Positions 22,830 through 30,018 of a stretch of 34,493 nucleotides of DNA are shown in pieces (position 1 is the first letter of the stretch; the number at the start of each line of letters is the position of its first letter). This stretch comes from Hyphomicrobiales bacterium (GTDB lineage Bacteria; Pseudomonadota; Alphaproteobacteria; Rhizobiales; Xanthobacteraceae). Both the position numbers and the translations under genes were made by a program. The notes beneath the pieces were generated by a model. It worked only from the letters and a program-made list of their open reading frames with translations. It was not told the DNA's origin and did no database searches. Location: positions 5,944 through 40,436 of the forward strand of contig PLJS01000307.1 in assembly GCA_003140315.1 (NCBI GenBank), in the 5' to 3' direction.

Positions 22830-23531
22830 TCAAATCACCAGATCGCCCAGCAGGAATGCAGCGGCCTCCGGCGTGGCGGGCGCGGTAAAGAACGTCGCGG
22901 CGGCGGCGCGCTCGACGAGGCGCCCGCGCGCCAGGAATACGACATCGCCCGCGAGGCGGCGCGCCTGTCCGATGTCGTGCGTCGCCATCACGATCTTCAC
23001 GCCCGACGCCGCAACCGCCCGCACGATGTCCTCCACGGCCTTGGTGGCGGCCGGATCGAGGCTCGCGGTCGGCTCGTCGAGAAAGAGAATTTCCGGATCG
23101 CGCGCGAGCGCGCGGGCGAGCGCAAGCCGTTGCTGCTCGCCGCCGGAGAGTTTTCGCGCCGGCCGCCCCGCGACATGCGCAAGCCCGACGCGGTCGAGCA
23201 ATTCGGCGACGCGCCTATCGTCATGCGCGCGCAGCGCGTAGGCGACATTCGCCGCCGCCGTCCGCCGCAGCATCACGGGCCGCTGGAACACCATCGCGAG
23301 CCGCTCGCCCGGCTCGGCGCGTCCGCCCCAACTGATGCGCCCGCTGGTGGGCGCCACGAGACCCATGGCGAGACGCAGCAGCGTGGTTTTGCCGCTGCCG
23401 TTGGGTCCGAACAGGATGGTGGGCGAGCCGGCGCCGAGCGTGAGATCGAGATCGCTTACGATGTTCACCGCGCCCGCGCGCAGCGAGGCCTGCTCGAACG
23501 CCACCGGGAGATCGCTGATGGGCGCGCGCAT
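22830..23531 (-). CDS. tupC: Tungstate ABC transporter ATPase TupC
   Basis: 233 residues, one ABC ATPase domain. Walker A is GPNGSGKT (about 42-49), the Q-loop is MVFQRPVMLRRT, the signature is LSGGEQQRLALARAL (about 128-142), Walker B is ILFLDEP and the switch His lies in MATHD. The Q-loop wording and the small size match ATPases of the Tup/Wtp group. It powers the TupB channel. Its ATG lies 2 bases after the tupB stop, so the two are coupled; tupA follows after a gap that contains a palindromic repeat. Confidence 0.9.
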   Translation of the reverse strand: MRAPISDLPVAFEQASLRAGAVNIVSDLDLTLGAGSPTILFGPNGSGKTTLLRLAMGLVAPTSGRISWGGRAEPGERLAMVFQRPVMLRRTAAANVAYALRAHDDRRVAELLDRVGLAHVAGRPARKLSGGEQQRLALARALARDPEILFLDEPTASLDPAATKAVEDIVRAVAASGVKIVMATHDIGQARRLAGDVVFLARGRLVERAAAATFFTAPATPEAAAFLLGDLVI

Positions 23532-23533
23532 CG

Positions 23534-24226
23534 TCAGCCCGCGCGGATTTCGCCGATGCGCCGCGCGCCCCAGGCGAGCGCGTTGACGACAATGATCAGC
23601 GCGATCAGCACGAGACCCAACCCCATCGCGAGCGGCAGGTCTCCCTTGGAGGTCTCAAGCGCGATCGCGGTCGTCATCGTGCGGGTGAATCCGTCGATAT
23701 TGCCGCCGACGATCATTACGGTGCCGACCTCCGCGGCGGCGCGGCCGAAGCCCGCGAGCAGCGTGGTTACGAGCGAAAAGCGCGCATCCCAGAGCAATGT
23801 CGCGACGCGCCGGGCCGGCGTGACGCGCAGTGCGGTCAGCTCATCGCGATATTCGAGCCACAAATCCTCGACCGTCTGGCACGTCAGCGCTGCGATGATC
23901 GGCATCACCAGAAGCGCCTGCGCGATGATCATGGCGCGCGGCGTGAACAGGACGCCGAGGAACCCGAGCGGGCCGGACCGCGAGAGCAGGAGATAGACCG
24001 AAAGCCCGACCACGACCGGCGGCAAGCCCATGAAGGCGTTGAGAACGACGACCACGAACGCCCGGCCGGGAAATCGCGTGAGCGCCAGCGACGCGCCGAA
24101 CGGCAATGCGACGAGCGCCGCGAGGATGACCGCGCACACGCTCACGTAAAGCGAGAGCGCCACGATCGCATAGAGCGCCGGATCGCCGCCGAACACGAGT
24201 TGCAGTGCGGATGTGCCGTCAGGCAT
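23534..24226 (-). CDS. tupB: Tungstate ABC transporter permease TupB
   Basis: 230 residues with about five membrane helices (around 17-40, 45-70, 80-105, 130-155, 200-222). The segment AFMGLPPVVVGLSVYLLLSR is characteristic of TupB/WtpB. The cytoplasmic loop GFGRAAAEVGTVMIVGGNID, followed by TTAIALETSKGDLPLAMGLG, is the TupB form of the ATPase-contact region. The start at 24226 follows GGAGG at 6 bases; an in-frame ATG 15 codons upstream has none. It is the first gene of the operon. The imported tungsten could serve formate dehydrogenase or aldehyde oxidoreductase enzymes, none of which is in the window. Confidence 0.9.
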   Translation of the reverse strand: MPDGTSALQLVFGGDPALYAIVALSLYVSVCAVILAALVALPFGASLALTRFPGRAFVVVVLNAFMGLPPVVVGLSVYLLLSRSGPLGFLGVLFTPRAMIIAQALLVMPIIAALTCQTVEDLWLEYRDELTALRVTPARRVATLLWDARFSLVTTLLAGFGRAAAEVGTVMIVGGNIDGFTRTMTTAIALETSKGDLPLAMGLGLVLIALIIVVNALAWGARRIGEIRAG

Positions 24227-24302
24227 CGGAAACCTCCGCAGGCACTGTTTCCAGACGCCGCGCGAATTCAAGTGGCGAAAGCCGTCATATGATCGACGGC
24301 GA

Positions 24303-26012
24303 CTATCGTTTCACGCCGCTCAGAAAATCGAAGTCGCAGCCTTCATCGGCCTGTGTCACGTGCTGCTGGAACAGCCACGAATAGCCGCGGTCGGAGCGTT
24401 CATGCGGCGGCGGTGCGACGAACAGTGCGGCGCGGCGCTGCAGTTCGGCGTCGTCCACCAGCAATTCGATGCTCCGCTTCGGCACGTCGAGCCGGATGCG
24501 ATCGCCGGTCTTGACCAGCGCGAGCGGCCCGCCCGCCGCGCTCTCCGGCGTGACGTGTAAAACGATCGTGCCGAATGCCGTGCCGCTCATGCGCGCGTCG
24601 GAAATCCGCACCATGTCCTTCACGCCTTGCTGCGCGAGCTTCTTCGGGATCGGCAGGTAACCGGCCTCCGGCATGCCCGGCGCGCCCTTCGGCCCGGCAT
24701 TGCGCAGGACCAGCACGTCGTCAGCCGTGACGTCGAGGTTTATGTCGTCCATGCGCTCGGTCATGTCCTCGATGTTTTCGAACACGACCGCGCGGCCCTC
24801 ATGCGTCATCAGCTTCGGGGTCGCGGCGGATTGCTTGATGACGGCGCCGCGCGGCGCGATGTTGCCGCGCAGGACGCACATCGCCCCTTGCGCATTGATG
24901 GGGTTCTGCCGCGTGCGAATGACGGTCTGGCCCGGAACCTGCTCGGCGACCTTGACGTGATCGCGCAAGGTGCCGGCAACCGTCGGTGCGTCGAGATCGA
25001 GAATATCGGAAAGCTCCTGCATCAGCCGCGGCACGCCGCCGGCATGATGGAAATGCTCCATGTAGTGATCGCCCGAGGGTTTCAGGTCGATCAGTACCGG
25101 CACCTGCTTCGAGAGCGCATCGAACGCATCAAGGTCGAGGGTGATCCCGGCGCGCCCCGCCATCGCGGCGAGATGCACGATGCCGTTGGTCGAGCCGCCG
25201 ATCGCCTGCAGCACGATCAGCGCATTGCGCAAGGATCGCTCGGTGAACAACTCGCGTGGCGTCGGCGATCCGGCCTTGGCCATTTCCACGGCCTTCTTGC
25301 CGGAAGCCTCGGCAAGCCGCATGCGCTCTGCATGCACTGCTGGAATTGTCCCCGCCATCGGCAGCGAAAACCCGAGTGCCTCGATCACGCAGGCCATCGT
25401 GCTCGCGGTTCCCATCACCATGCAGGTGCCGACCGAGGGCGCGAGCCGCCCGCTCACGACCTCCATCTCGGCGTCATCCATCTTGCCGGCGCGGTGCTGC
25501 GCCCAAAGCCTACGGCAATCCGTGCAGGCGCCGAGCACCTCGCCCTTGTAGTGGCCGACCACCATCGGGCCGGTCGGCACCACGATCGCCGGCTTGTCGG
25601 CCGAGACCGCGCCCATCACCTGCGCGGGCAATGTCTTGTCGCAGCCGCCAATGATCACTACCGCGTCCATCGGCTGCGCCCGCACCATCTCCTCGGTGTC
25701 GATCGACATCAGGTTGCGCAGGTACATCGAGGTCGGCGCCGAGAAGCTCTCGTGGATCGAGATGGTGGGAAATTCCATCGGCAAGCCGCCCGCCAGCATC
25801 ACGCCGCGCTTCACAGCCTCGATGAGCTGCGGCACGTTGCCGTGGCACGGATTGAAGTCGGAGTACGTATCGGTGACGCCGATGATCGGCCGGTCGAGCG
25901 CATCGTCGGAGAAGCCCTTGGCCTTGATGAAGGCTTTGCGCAGGAACAGCGAAAAACCGGGATCGCCGTAGGAGGTGAGACCTTTGCGGAGGCCGGAGGG
26001 GTCCTTGGACAT
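24303..26012 (-). CDS. IlvD/Edd-family dehydratase, probably acting on a sugar acid
   Basis: 569 residues. Three probable [2Fe-2S] ligands are visible: C56 (NPCHGN), C124 (GGCDKT) and C197 (GTCMVMGTAST). The catalytic Ser is probably S476 (DARMSGTAFG). The family removes water from 2,3-dihydroxy acids. GGCDKTLPA and the MSGTAFGTIVLHVTPESAAG stretch look more like arabinonate/xylonate dehydratases than branched-chain IlvD, which usually has CDKN. Its role may therefore be in sugar-acid breakdown. The start at 26012 was chosen because the family N-terminus (MSKDPSGLRKGLTSYGDP) begins there; the frame extends to 26129 through a repeat, producing a spurious leader. No other sugar pathway gene is adjacent, so IlvD cannot be excluded from context. 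Confidence 0.85.
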   Translation of the reverse strand: MSKDPSGLRKGLTSYGDPGFSLFLRKAFIKAKGFSDDALDRPIIGVTDTYSDFNPCHGNVPQLIEAVKRGVMLAGGLPMEFPTISIHESFSAPTSMYLRNLMSIDTEEMVRAQPMDAVVIIGGCDKTLPAQVMGAVSADKPAIVVPTGPMVVGHYKGEVLGACTDCRRLWAQHRAGKMDDAEMEVVSGRLAPSVGTCMVMGTASTMACVIEALGFSLPMAGTIPAVHAERMRLAEASGKKAVEMAKAGSPTPRELFTERSLRNALIVLQAIGGSTNGIVHLAAMAGRAGITLDLDAFDALSKQVPVLIDLKPSGDHYMEHFHHAGGVPRLMQELSDILDLDAPTVAGTLRDHVKVAEQVPGQTVIRTRQNPINAQGAMCVLRGNIAPRGAVIKQSAATPKLMTHEGRAVVFENIEDMTERMDDINLDVTADDVLVLRNAGPKGAPGMPEAGYLPIPKKLAQQGVKDMVRISDARMSGTAFGTIVLHVTPESAAGGPLALVKTGDRIRLDVPKRSIELLVDDAELQRRAALFVAPPPHERSDRGYSWLFQQHVTQADEGCDFDFLSGVKR

Positions 26013-26086
26013 TCGTGTTCTTTCACTTGTCTTGCGCGGACGTGGCCCGCGCATCAGTCGAGAAGAATGGGTAGCCCTAAGATGGA

Positions 26087-26107
26087 TTGCCGGGTCAAGC
26101 CCGGCAA
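26087..26107. repeat. Short palindromic repeat upstream of the dehydratase gene
   Basis: TTGCCGGG (26087-26094) and CCCGGCAA (26100-26107) form a perfect 8-base stem with a 5-base loop, followed by TGACGA. It is one half of the GCCGGG...CATGACGG-type element seen whole at 22722-22808. It lies in the divergent gap between the dehydratase (minus) and the mazE-like gene (plus), close to both promoters. Confidence 0.6.
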
Positions 26108-26139
26108 TGACGAATTGCGGCGGCAGCATTTCTCTGCTA

Positions 26140-26153
26140 GGTTACATGTAACC
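26140..26153. promoter_or_regulatory. Operator palindrome of the mazE-mazF pair
   Basis: GGTTACATGTAACC is a perfect 14-base palindrome ending 12 bases before the antitoxin start codon. Its position and symmetry fit an autoregulatory site for a MazE-like antitoxin, alone or with MazF. The ribosome site AGAGGAC follows directly, so binding here should block transcription. Confidence 0.6.
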
Positions 26154-26165
26154 AAGAGGACATCC

Positions 26166-26393
26166 ATGCCGACTGTGGCGAAGCGAAATGCGACTCGTAA
26201 GAAGGTGTCCGCCCACCGCGCGCGGCTTCGCGCACAAGGGCTGCGCCCGATCCAGATCTGGGTGCCGGACACGCGCTCGCCCGAGTTTGCCAAGGAAGCC
26301 CGCCGGCAGATGCGCGCGCTCGCGCGAAGTCCGCATGCCAAGGACGACCAAGACTTCGTCGATTCGATCTCTTGGTTCTGGGACGGTAAATGA
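26166..26393 (+). CDS. MazE-like antitoxin (DUF3018 family)
   Basis: 75 residues. The basic N-terminus (VAKRNATRKKVSAHRARLRA) and the core QGLRPIQIWVPDTRSPEFAK match the DUF3018 antitoxins found next to MazF toxins in alphaproteobacteria. The C-terminus (DDQDFVDSISWFWDGK) is the acidic/aromatic toxin-binding tail. It should neutralise MazF and repress the pair. ATG 26166 follows AGAGGAC at 5 bases. The frame is open much further upstream, but that part is antisense to the dehydratase gene. The stop overlaps the mazF start (ATGA). Confidence 0.85.
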   Translation: MPTVAKRNATRKKVSAHRARLRAQGLRPIQIWVPDTRSPEFAKEARRQMRALARSPHAKDDQDFVDSISWFWDGK

Positions 26394-26719
26394 AACGCGG
26401 CGAAGTCTGGACCGCCGCGGGCGGAGCCGATTATGCGACAAAGCCGCGCCCTATCGTGATCGTCCAGGACGATCGCTTTGAAAGCGGTGATTCCATCACG
26501 ATTTGCCCACTGACGACCGACCCAACGCCAGGTCCGCTCGTTCGCCTTGACGTCGCTTCAACAGAAGCAAACGGTTTGCGCGCAGCGTCCCGGCTGATGG
26601 TCGATAAGCTCACGACTGTTCCGAAGGACAAGCTCGGCCGCCGCATCGGCCGTCTCGATGACGAGACGATGCTGCGCCTCAATCGAGCCATGCTGGTTTT
26701 TCTGGGAATGGCTGGCTAG
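26390..26719 (+). CDS. mazF: MazF/PemK-family mRNA interferase toxin
   Basis: 109 residues, full length for MazF. The start MKRGEVWTAAGG, then KPRPIVIVQDDRF, the strand DSITICPLTTDPTPG and the RAASRLMVDKLTTVPKDKLG region are the standard motifs; R20 and the Thr-Thr at 42-43 lie where the catalytic Arg and Thr are expected. It is a sequence-specific endoribonuclease that halts translation when free of antitoxin. It overlaps the antitoxin gene by four bases, the usual coupling. It appears intact. The cleavage sequence cannot be predicted from here. Confidence 0.93.
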   Translation: MKRGEVWTAAGGADYATKPRPIVIVQDDRFESGDSITICPLTTDPTPGPLVRLDVASTEANGLRAASRLMVDKLTTVPKDKLGRRIGRLDDETMLRLNRAMLVFLGMAG

Positions 26720-26940
26720 ACGATCGTTTATGATGAATCCATAAGCCTGCGCGCCGCCGTTCGAACACGATGCTGGCAATTTGAGCCGTTTATCTCCATA
26801 TTGACTCAAGGGCGCGAGCGCGCGCCGGTTTCTGCACAGTGAGATGGCCGAAGCGGCCAAACACGCCGGATGGGCTTTCAGCGCATCCGATGCCTATCGC
26901 TTTCGAAGCGTAACGTCGCAAACACATCGAGGACTTCATC

Positions 26941-27141
26941 GTGTCGCATAAATTTTCCGTCGGGCAGATCGTCGTGCTCGCGCCGCGCGTGCTTCAGGCC
27001 GCGGCGCATGGCGAATACGAGGTTCGCCAGCTCATGCCGGCGGCCGATCGGGACGCCGACGATCCGGTCTATCGGATCAAAAGCATCGAGGAAAAACACG
27101 AGCGCGTCGCGGCCGAAAGCGATCTGACGCTGTCCGCCTGA
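26941..27141 (+). CDS. Small conserved-looking protein of unknown function
   Basis: 66 residues from a GTG start (SHKFSVGQIVVLAPRVLQAA, later GEYEVRQLMPAADRDADDPV and YRIKSIEEKHERVAAESDL). The composition is soluble and charged, with beta-rich content that may form a small SH3-like barrel. GAGG about 8 bases before the GTG could be the ribosome site. The normal amino acid use and the clear end favour a real gene over a chance frame. The preceding 221 bases (26720-26940) hold no recognisable gene. It is followed after 128 bases by two further small genes on the same strand. No function can be given. Confidence 0.65.
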   Translation: MSHKFSVGQIVVLAPRVLQAAAHGEYEVRQLMPAADRDADDPVYRIKSIEEKHERVAAESDLTLSA

Positions 27142-27269
27142 GCCACGCGATGTCGCGCCCGGTTCTCGCCGCGGCGCAGGATTGATGACCTGTCAGCCCG
27201 TTGCGGTGCCGGCATGACGGCCCGGGCGCGCACCGGGCAGGCAATACAGCAAATACAGGAGTGACCGGA

Positions 27270-27590
27270 ATGGCATTGCGTTCAAAGGCGATTTCCAAGG
27301 ATTCCGACCCGATCGAGACCGCACCCCTCGCCGTCGACCAGCGAAGACGGCCGGAAGAGCGCTTCCGCCTGCAGGTGGATCGTCAGACCAAGCGATCGTT
27401 CTCGACGCTGAAGGCCGCCGTGGAGGTCGGATCGGTGATCAAGAAGGCCCATCCGATCGTGCAGGTTTCGGTCTATGATGCGGTCGACGGCATCAACCAG
27501 ATGGTCGGCCCCGACGGCGTCGCGGCGGAGCCCGATAAGGCGAAAACCGAGAAGGCTGACAAGGCCGAGACGGTCGACGAGGCCGAGTAG
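27270..27590 (+). CDS. Small charged protein of unknown function
   Basis: 106 residues. ATG 27270 follows AGGAG at about 9 bases; the frame upstream (to 27201) has no ribosome site. The middle (ERFRLQVDRQTKRSFSTLKA, then GSVIKKAHPIVQVSVYDAVD) looks like a small folded alpha-beta domain, and the end is a low-complexity tail of Asp, Glu, Lys and Ala. I recall similar hypothetical proteins in rhizobial genomes but cannot name a family. It is probably co-transcribed with the next gene, which starts 17 bases after its stop. Confidence 0.65.
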   Translation: MALRSKAISKDSDPIETAPLAVDQRRRPEERFRLQVDRQTKRSFSTLKAAVEVGSVIKKAHPIVQVSVYDAVDGINQMVGPDGVAAEPDKAKTEKADKAETVDEAE

Positions 27591-27607
27591 CCGCCAAGGA
27601 GAACAAC

Positions 27608-27787
27608 ATGGCCTTCCGGCCGAATTTCCGCCAACAGCGTTCGGACCGCGACAAAGCCTCGCGCTCGCGTCAGGACGAAAAACTGCAGAAGATGCACGAG
27701 CGCTCGGCCAAGCGAAAAGCCGAACGCGAGTCGCAAGGGCTTCCGCCCGAGGATGCGCCTGCGCCGGCCGACGAGCCGAAGGAGTAG
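27608..27787 (+). CDS. Very small charged protein of unknown function
   Basis: 59 residues. The N-terminus MAFRPNFRQQRSDRDKASRS is strongly basic, the centre (QDEKLQKMHERSAKRKAERE) would form a charged helix, and the tail (GLPPEDAPAPADEPKE) is acidic and Pro-rich. A good ribosome site (AAGGAG, 5-6 bases before the ATG) and a 17-base gap from the preceding gene support translation in the same transcript. The layout suggests a protein that binds nucleic acid or ribosomes, but this is only a guess from charge. A proteome cut-off at 60 residues would miss it. Confidence 0.6.
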   Translation: MAFRPNFRQQRSDRDKASRSRQDEKLQKMHERSAKRKAERESQGLPPEDAPAPADEPKE

Positions 27788-27889
27788 CGTAGGGTCGACA
27801 AAGGCGCCAACGGGTCGGCGCGCAGCGCCGCCCGATGACAGGCTCCGCGCCGTGCCCACGCGATCCAAGCGATGTCGTTTCGTGTAGCG

Positions 27890-27919
27890 CGTAGGCATGC
27901 TCTGCATGCCCATCCTACG
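27890..27919. repeat. Hairpin between convergent genes, reaching into a stop codon
   Basis: CGTAGG (27890-27895) pairs with CCTACG (27914-27919), and inside it GGCATGC (27894-27900) pairs with GCATGCC (27904-27910), with a CAT bulge. The right arm contains the stop codon of the minus-strand PuuE-like gene (27915-27917). It may act as a terminator for that gene and for the small plus-strand genes. It resembles the CGTAGG...CCTACG repeats common in alphaproteobacteria. Confidence 0.55.
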
Positions 27920-28817
27920 TTTTGGTCTCCCTCATATACCAATCCGCGATCTGGCCGCCGGTCCAGAACAGCACGTCCTTACGCGCCGAAATCAGTTCGA
28001 TGATCTGGCGGAAATATTTCAGCCGGTGTGGTGCGCCGATTATGTAGGGATGCTGCACCAGCGCCATCACGCGCGCGCCGTCGGCTGAGTCCTCGTAGAT
28101 CTGCTCGAATTGGTCGCGCGCGCGCTCGAAATACTCCGACGCCGGATGATGCTGGATCAGCATCATGGCGACGTCGTTGCATTCCTGCGTATAGGGCACG
28201 TTGAGGATCGGCTTTGAGCGCGTCTTCAGCCACACCGGCTGGTCGTCGAGCACCCAGTCGCAGACGTAGTCGTAGCCTTCCTCGACAAGCAGGTCCGGCG
28301 TCTCCCACGTCTCGGTGAGGCCGGGGCCGAGCCAGCCGCGCGGCGGCTTGCCGCAAGCCTGCGTGATGACCTCGCGCGTGCGGCGGATATCGGCGCGCTC
28401 GTCGTCCACCTTCTGCATGTTGCGCTGGGTGAAACCGTGACCGATGAACTCCCATTTCCGCTCGTTCGCCGCCGTAACGATCTGCGGATAGGCGGCGATC
28501 GCCGAGCCGTTGATCGCGAGCGTGGCCGGCACCTTGAACTCGTCGAAGACCTTCAGCATGCGCCAGAAGCCGACGCGGTTACCGTATTCGTGCCAGGCCC
28601 AGTTCGGGATGTCGGGCGAGGGCGCGCCGCCCGCCGGCGGGGTCAACACCGTGCGCGGCATCGGTTGGAGCGCGTCCCATTCTTCCAAGTTGACGATGCA
28701 CCACACGACCATGCGGGCGCCGCCCGGCAGCCGGAGCGGCTTACGCTCGCTGATCGGCGAATAGGCGATGCGTTCGGTCGGCAGCAGGCCGACCGGCGGG
28801 CGTTTGGTGTCGGTCAT
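27915..28817 (-). CDS. PuuE-like protein (allantoinase / polysaccharide deacetylase fold), copy 1
   Basis: 300 residues with a NodB-type polysaccharide deacetylase barrel. It resembles PuuE, the cofactor-independent allantoinase, more than chitin deacetylases: WHEYGNRVGFWRMLKVF (75-91), FIGHGFTQRNM (124-134), GKPPRGWLGPGLTETWETPD (156-175), VPYTQECND (207-215) and QHPYIIGAPHRLKYF (255-269). Expected roles are opening the allantoin ring or removing an acyl group from a ureide or glycan. There is no signal peptide, which argues against cell-wall work. The start at 28817 has AGGAGAGAG about 10 bases upstream; upstream in-frame ATGs lie in repeat DNA. A diverged copy lies 208 bases upstream on the same strand. 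Confidence 0.82.
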   Translation of the reverse strand: MTDTKRPPVGLLPTERIAYSPISERKPLRLPGGARMVVWCIVNLEEWDALQPMPRTVLTPPAGGAPSPDIPNWAWHEYGNRVGFWRMLKVFDEFKVPATLAINGSAIAAYPQIVTAANERKWEFIGHGFTQRNMQKVDDERADIRRTREVITQACGKPPRGWLGPGLTETWETPDLLVEEGYDYVCDWVLDDQPVWLKTRSKPILNVPYTQECNDVAMMLIQHHPASEYFERARDQFEQIYEDSADGARVMALVQHPYIIGAPHRLKYFRQIIELISARKDVLFWTGGQIADWYMRETKT

Positions 28818-28837
28818 CGGCGAAGCTCTCTCCTTTG

Positions 28838-29003
28838 CCATCCCCCTTGTGGGGAGGGCGGCCGAGCGAAGCGAGGCGGGTGGGGGTGGTGAGATGGCAC
28901 GCGAGTGGCGCCGCACTCACAAGATCGCGCGACCCCCACCCCTAACCCCTCCCCACCATCAGGGCGTTCACGCCCGTCTTCGACGGGCTTTGGGGGAGGG
29001 GAA
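28838..29003. repeat. Cluster of inverted repeats between the two PuuE-like genes
   Basis: GGGTGGGGGT (28878-28887) is exactly inverted in ACCCCCACCC (28932-28941). A separate perfect hairpin GCCCGTC-TTC-GACGGGC lies at 28972-28988. The flanks are C-run and G-run blocks (CCCCTCCCC, GGGGGAGGGG) of the same family as the palindromes at 3.1 and 14.87 kb. The cluster fills most of the 208-base gap and could weaken read-through between the two genes. Confidence 0.6.
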
Positions 29004-29025
29004 CAGACCGGAGATCGTGGCACGA

Positions 29026-29925
29026 TCACTCCGCCGCCTTCATCGTCGCGCCCGTCTGCGCCAGATACCAGTCCAGGATCTGCTCGCCGTTCCAATGCAG
29101 CACGCCGTCGTGACGCGCGACGTGATCGTAGATCGCCTCGAGATATTTGATGCGATGCGGCTGGCCCGAAATATACGGGTGGATCGCGAGCGAACAGATT
29201 TTCGCGCGGTCCGCGCCTTCCGCGTAAAGCCGATCGAACTGGTCGATCGTGCGCTTGAGCAGATAGTCGCTCTCGTGGTGCTGCACGAGCATCATCGGGA
29301 TGTCGTTGAGCTCGACCGAATAGGGCAGCGTGACCAGCGGGCCCTTCTCGGTGCGAATGACAGTGGGTTCGTCGTCATGAACCCAATCGCCGATGTATTT
29401 CACGCCTGCCGCGGCGAGCAGTTCCGGCGTCTCGTAAGTCTCGGTGAGGCCAGGGCCGAGCCAGCCGACCGGGCGCTTGCCGGTGAATTGCTCCAAAATT
29501 CCCATCGAGCGCGCGATCATCGCGGCCTGGTTGCCCTCATTATGGATCGGGCCCTGTTCGTAGGAATGGCCCATGAACTCCCAGCCCTCGCGCTTCGCTT
29601 CCTCCGCGACCCGCGCATAGTCCTCGCAGACGCGCGCATTGATCGAGAGCGTAGGCTTGATGCCGAGGCGGCGGAACAGGTCGAAGAAGCGCCACACGCC
29701 GACGCGCATGCCGTATTCGTGCCAGCTCCAGTTCGGCACGTCGGGCAGCATCGGCACGCCGGTCGGGGCGGGCAGCACCTGCCGCGCCATCGGCTTTCCG
29801 ATGTCCCAGACTTCGAGATTGACGATGGTCCAGAAGATCACCCGCGCGCCGCCGGGCAGCCGCAATGGCGGCCGATCGACGATCGCCGAGAAGTCGGCGC
29901 GCTCGCGCGGGATCATGTGAGGCAT
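29026..29925 (-). CDS. PuuE-like protein (allantoinase / polysaccharide deacetylase fold), copy 2
   Basis: 299 residues, a diverged relative of the preceding copy in transcription order. Shared motifs are WHEYGMRVGVWRFFDLF (68-84), FMGHSYEQGPI (117-127), GKRPVGWLGPGLTETYETPE (149-168), the VTLPYSVELNDIPMM stretch and IHPYISGQPHRIKYL. ATG 29925 gives the same length as copy 1; a TTG at 29955 and an ATG at 29916 are alternatives and no ribosome site is strong. No signal peptide is present. It is divergent from the FAD monooxygenase gene across 93 bases. Substrate differences between copies are likely in the region after GH (127-135), where the sequences differ most. Function as an amidohydrolase of ureides is an inference. 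Confidence 0.82.
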   Translation of the reverse strand: MPHMIPRERADFSAIVDRPPLRLPGGARVIFWTIVNLEVWDIGKPMARQVLPAPTGVPMLPDVPNWSWHEYGMRVGVWRFFDLFRRLGIKPTLSINARVCEDYARVAEEAKREGWEFMGHSYEQGPIHNEGNQAAMIARSMGILEQFTGKRPVGWLGPGLTETYETPELLAAAGVKYIGDWVHDDEPTVIRTEKGPLVTLPYSVELNDIPMMLVQHHESDYLLKRTIDQFDRLYAEGADRAKICSLAIHPYISGQPHRIKYLEAIYDHVARHDGVLHWNGEQILDWYLAQTGATMKAAE

Positions 29926-30018
29926 GGGCTTTCCCGACGTCTTCTTCGCACGCAATGACGCACGCTTCGCGGATATGATACGCGCGAGGCGGCGAATGAG
30001 TCACCGGGGTAGACGACA

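Noticed and set aside
24627-26165. Long upstream extension of the MazE-like antitoxin frame
   Set aside because: The added part is antisense to the dehydratase. The antitoxin family start and an AGAGGAC ribosome site are at 26166.
26870-27127. 85-codon plus-strand frame overlapping the 66-residue gene
   Set aside because: The composition is Ser/Arg/Cys-rich with no ribosome site; the alternative frame at 26941 has normal protein composition.
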